From Comamonas sp. (GTDB lineage Bacteria > Pseudomonadota > Gammaproteobacteria > Burkholderiales > Burkholderiaceae_C): a DNA stretch of 5,313 nucleotides. A program made the position numbers and the translations under genes. Under the pieces are notes generated by a model. That model searched no databases. It worked only from the letters and a program-made list of their open reading frames with translations, and was not told the origin of the DNA. Positions 4,139 through 5,313 of this stretch are shown here, piece by piece; position 1 is the stretch's first letter, and each line of letters opens with the position of its first letter. The DNA lies in contig JAFAIY010000302.1 of the NCBI GenBank assembly GCA_019236485.1, positions 1 through 5,313 on the forward strand, in the 5' to 3' direction.

Positions 4139-5313
4139 ATGAATGCGAACTTGCAAGCACCAGCCGAACCACCCAAAAGCAAACTGGCATCCGGTCTTCT
4201 CCATGCCATGGACGCAGCCTGCTTTGCGTTCTTTGCTCTAAGCCTTTGTGTTCCGTCAGGTTACTCCTATGGCTCCACGGCCATCGCTCTTTTCACCTTG
4301 ATAGGGCTCATAGCAGTCCGGCCCAAGACAGCAACACAACCCAGCACAGCTCTTCTTGTGGGCATCATGCTGCTCATGGGCCTGCTATGGAGCCTGTCTT
4401 TTGACCACTGGTTCTCTGCCGCCGGTTGGGGCTACGGCGCCAAATATGCGTTGGCAGCCCTGAGTCTCTGGTATCTGAGCAAGACAGGCATCCGTCTCTT
4501 GGCAATCGCCTGGGGACTCGCGTGTGGCGGCGTCGGAGCCCTGGCGATTGCGGTTTATCAAGCCATAGCCCTCCAAATGCCACGAGCTAGCGGTTTTACC
4601 AATCCCATCCAGTATGGCGGCGTCGCCATGTATCTTGGCTTTGCCACTTTGGCCCTGGCCTTGCTGGGCCGCTGGAGCAGGCTTCAGACCGCCGCCCTGG
4701 GTCTATGTGGCGCATGCGGAATATATGCATCCTTTCTCTCCGACTCCCGCGGCTCCTGGGTGGTCATCCCTTTGCTGATTGCCGCCATCTGGAGCATGGC
4801 CTGGCTCAACGGCTATCGCCGTCTGGCAAGCATGGCCGCCGGAGCCATGGTCATACTTGGCCTGATTCTGGCCGTACCTGCCTATAACAAGCTGGAGCAG
4901 CGCAGCACCGAGGCGTCGCAGGAGATTTCTCAGTATCTGAAAGAGCCGCAGAAATATGCGGTCACATCGGTAGGGCAGCGACTGGAACAATGGCGGCTGG
5001 CAATTCATCTGATCGAGCAGCGCCCCTTGACTGGCTGGGGCTTGGCGGGCTATCCACTCGCCAAGCAGAAAATGGTCGATCAGGGACTGGCCCATCCCTC
5101 CGTGATGGAGTACGGACATGCCCACAATGAAATTCTGGACATGTGGGTCAAGCGCGGGCTCGCGGGATTGATTCTGCTGCTCTTGTTCTATGCCGTGCCG
5201 GTCTGCATCTTCTGGCCCACCCCGCGCCGCCTCGGCCGAGCCGATGTAGAACAGCGCTCCAAAATGCTGGCCTTGCGGGCCGCTGCAACCTTGCTGCCTC
5301 TGGCCTATTTCGG
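4139..5313 (+). CDS. O-antigen ligase family membrane protein (Wzy_C domain), 3' end outside window
   Basis: This frame stays open from ATG 4139 to the window edge: 391 codons with no stop, so the C-terminus is missing. The product is a polytopic inner-membrane protein with many hydrophobic segments (for example about 26-60, 70-86, 103-143, 160-178, 184-200, 207-224, 229-247, 341-359). SGFTNPIQYGG (151-161) and SDSRGSW (201-207) are typical of the WaaL/Wzy family. The long periplasmic loop at about 248-340 contains Arg281 and Arg286 in GQRLEQWRLA, RPLTGWG (295-301) and HAHNEILDMWVKRGLAG (327-343). The last resembles the conserved His region of O-antigen ligases. Such enzymes transfer undecaprenyl-linked glycan to lipid A-core (WaaL) or to proteins (PglL-type); Wzy polymerases are a further option. 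Ligase is favoured by family resemblance and the LPS neighbours. No good Shine-Dalgarno sequence precedes ATG 4139; the in-frame TTG at 4127 and ATG at 4208 are alternatives, also without one. Confidence 0.88.
   Translation, partial: MNANLQAPAEPPKSKLASGLLHAMDAACFAFFALSLCVPSGYSYGSTAIALFTLIGLIAVRPKTATQPSTALLVGIMLLMGLLWSLSFDHWFSAAGWGYGAKYALAALSLWYLSKTGIRLLAIAWGLACGGVGALAIAVYQAIALQMPRASGFTNPIQYGGVAMYLGFATLALALLGRWSRLQTAALGLCGACGIYASFLSDSRGSWVVIPLLIAAIWSMAWLNGYRRLASMAAGAMVILGLILAVPAYNKLEQRSTEASQEISQYLKEPQKYAVTSVGQRLEQWRLAIHLIEQRPLTGWGLAGYPLAKQKMVDQGLAHPSVMEYGHAHNEILDMWVKRGLAGLILLLLFYAVPVCIFWPTPRRLGRADVEQRSKMLALRAAATLLPLAYF

Noticed and set aside
1..5313. CRISPR arrays, tRNA or rRNA genes, insertion sequences, toxin-antitoxin or defence genes
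   Set aside because: No regularly spaced direct repeats, transposase-like frames, terminal inverted repeats or RNA gene signatures were seen; I found no evidence for a new multi-gene system in this window.

Overview
The window looks like chromosomal DNA from a betaproteobacterium of the order Burkholderiales, most likely Comamonadaceae (Comamonas or a relative). This rests on the GC-rich third codon positions and on gene content: an IlvE-type branched-chain aminotransferase followed by a small CHCC zinc-finger gene and then lipopolysaccharide (LPS) glycosyltransferases. The genus is inferred from remembered protein similarity, not from a search.

Layout from left to right. Positions 1-176 (minus) hold the first 58 codons of a membrane protein that resembles the N-terminus of a methyl-accepting chemotaxis protein. 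Positions 177-386 are an AT-richer divergent intergenic region. It contains a good sigma-54 type -24/-12 element facing the left gene, two short palindromes, and candidate sigma-70 elements facing right. Positions 387-845 encode a small conserved membrane protein of unknown function. Positions 924-1862 encode ilvE, and 1936-2145 a 69-residue zinc-binding CHCC protein; these are closed by a strong intrinsic terminator at 2162-2200. The right half is devoted to cell-surface glycans: a GT4-family glycosyltransferase (2226-3311, plus), a GT25-family glycosyltransferase (3301-4059, minus) that overlaps it tail to tail by 11 bases, and a divergent O-antigen ligase-like polytopic membrane protein (4139 to beyond 5313, plus), cut by the window edge.

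How the genes relate. The three right-hand genes plausibly build and finish LPS core or O-antigen: the two soluble transferases add sugars on the cytoplasmic side, and the ligase-like protein joins undecaprenyl-linked glycan to an acceptor on the periplasmic side. Their mixed orientation implies at least two transcription units. ilvE and the zinc-finger gene form a probable co-transcribed housekeeping pair, perhaps together with the upstream membrane gene. No tRNA, rRNA, insertion sequence, CRISPR array or clearly new multi-gene system is visible. The points most worth checking are the sigma-54 element upstream of the chemoreceptor-like gene and the unusual start regions of the 387 gene and the GT4 gene.
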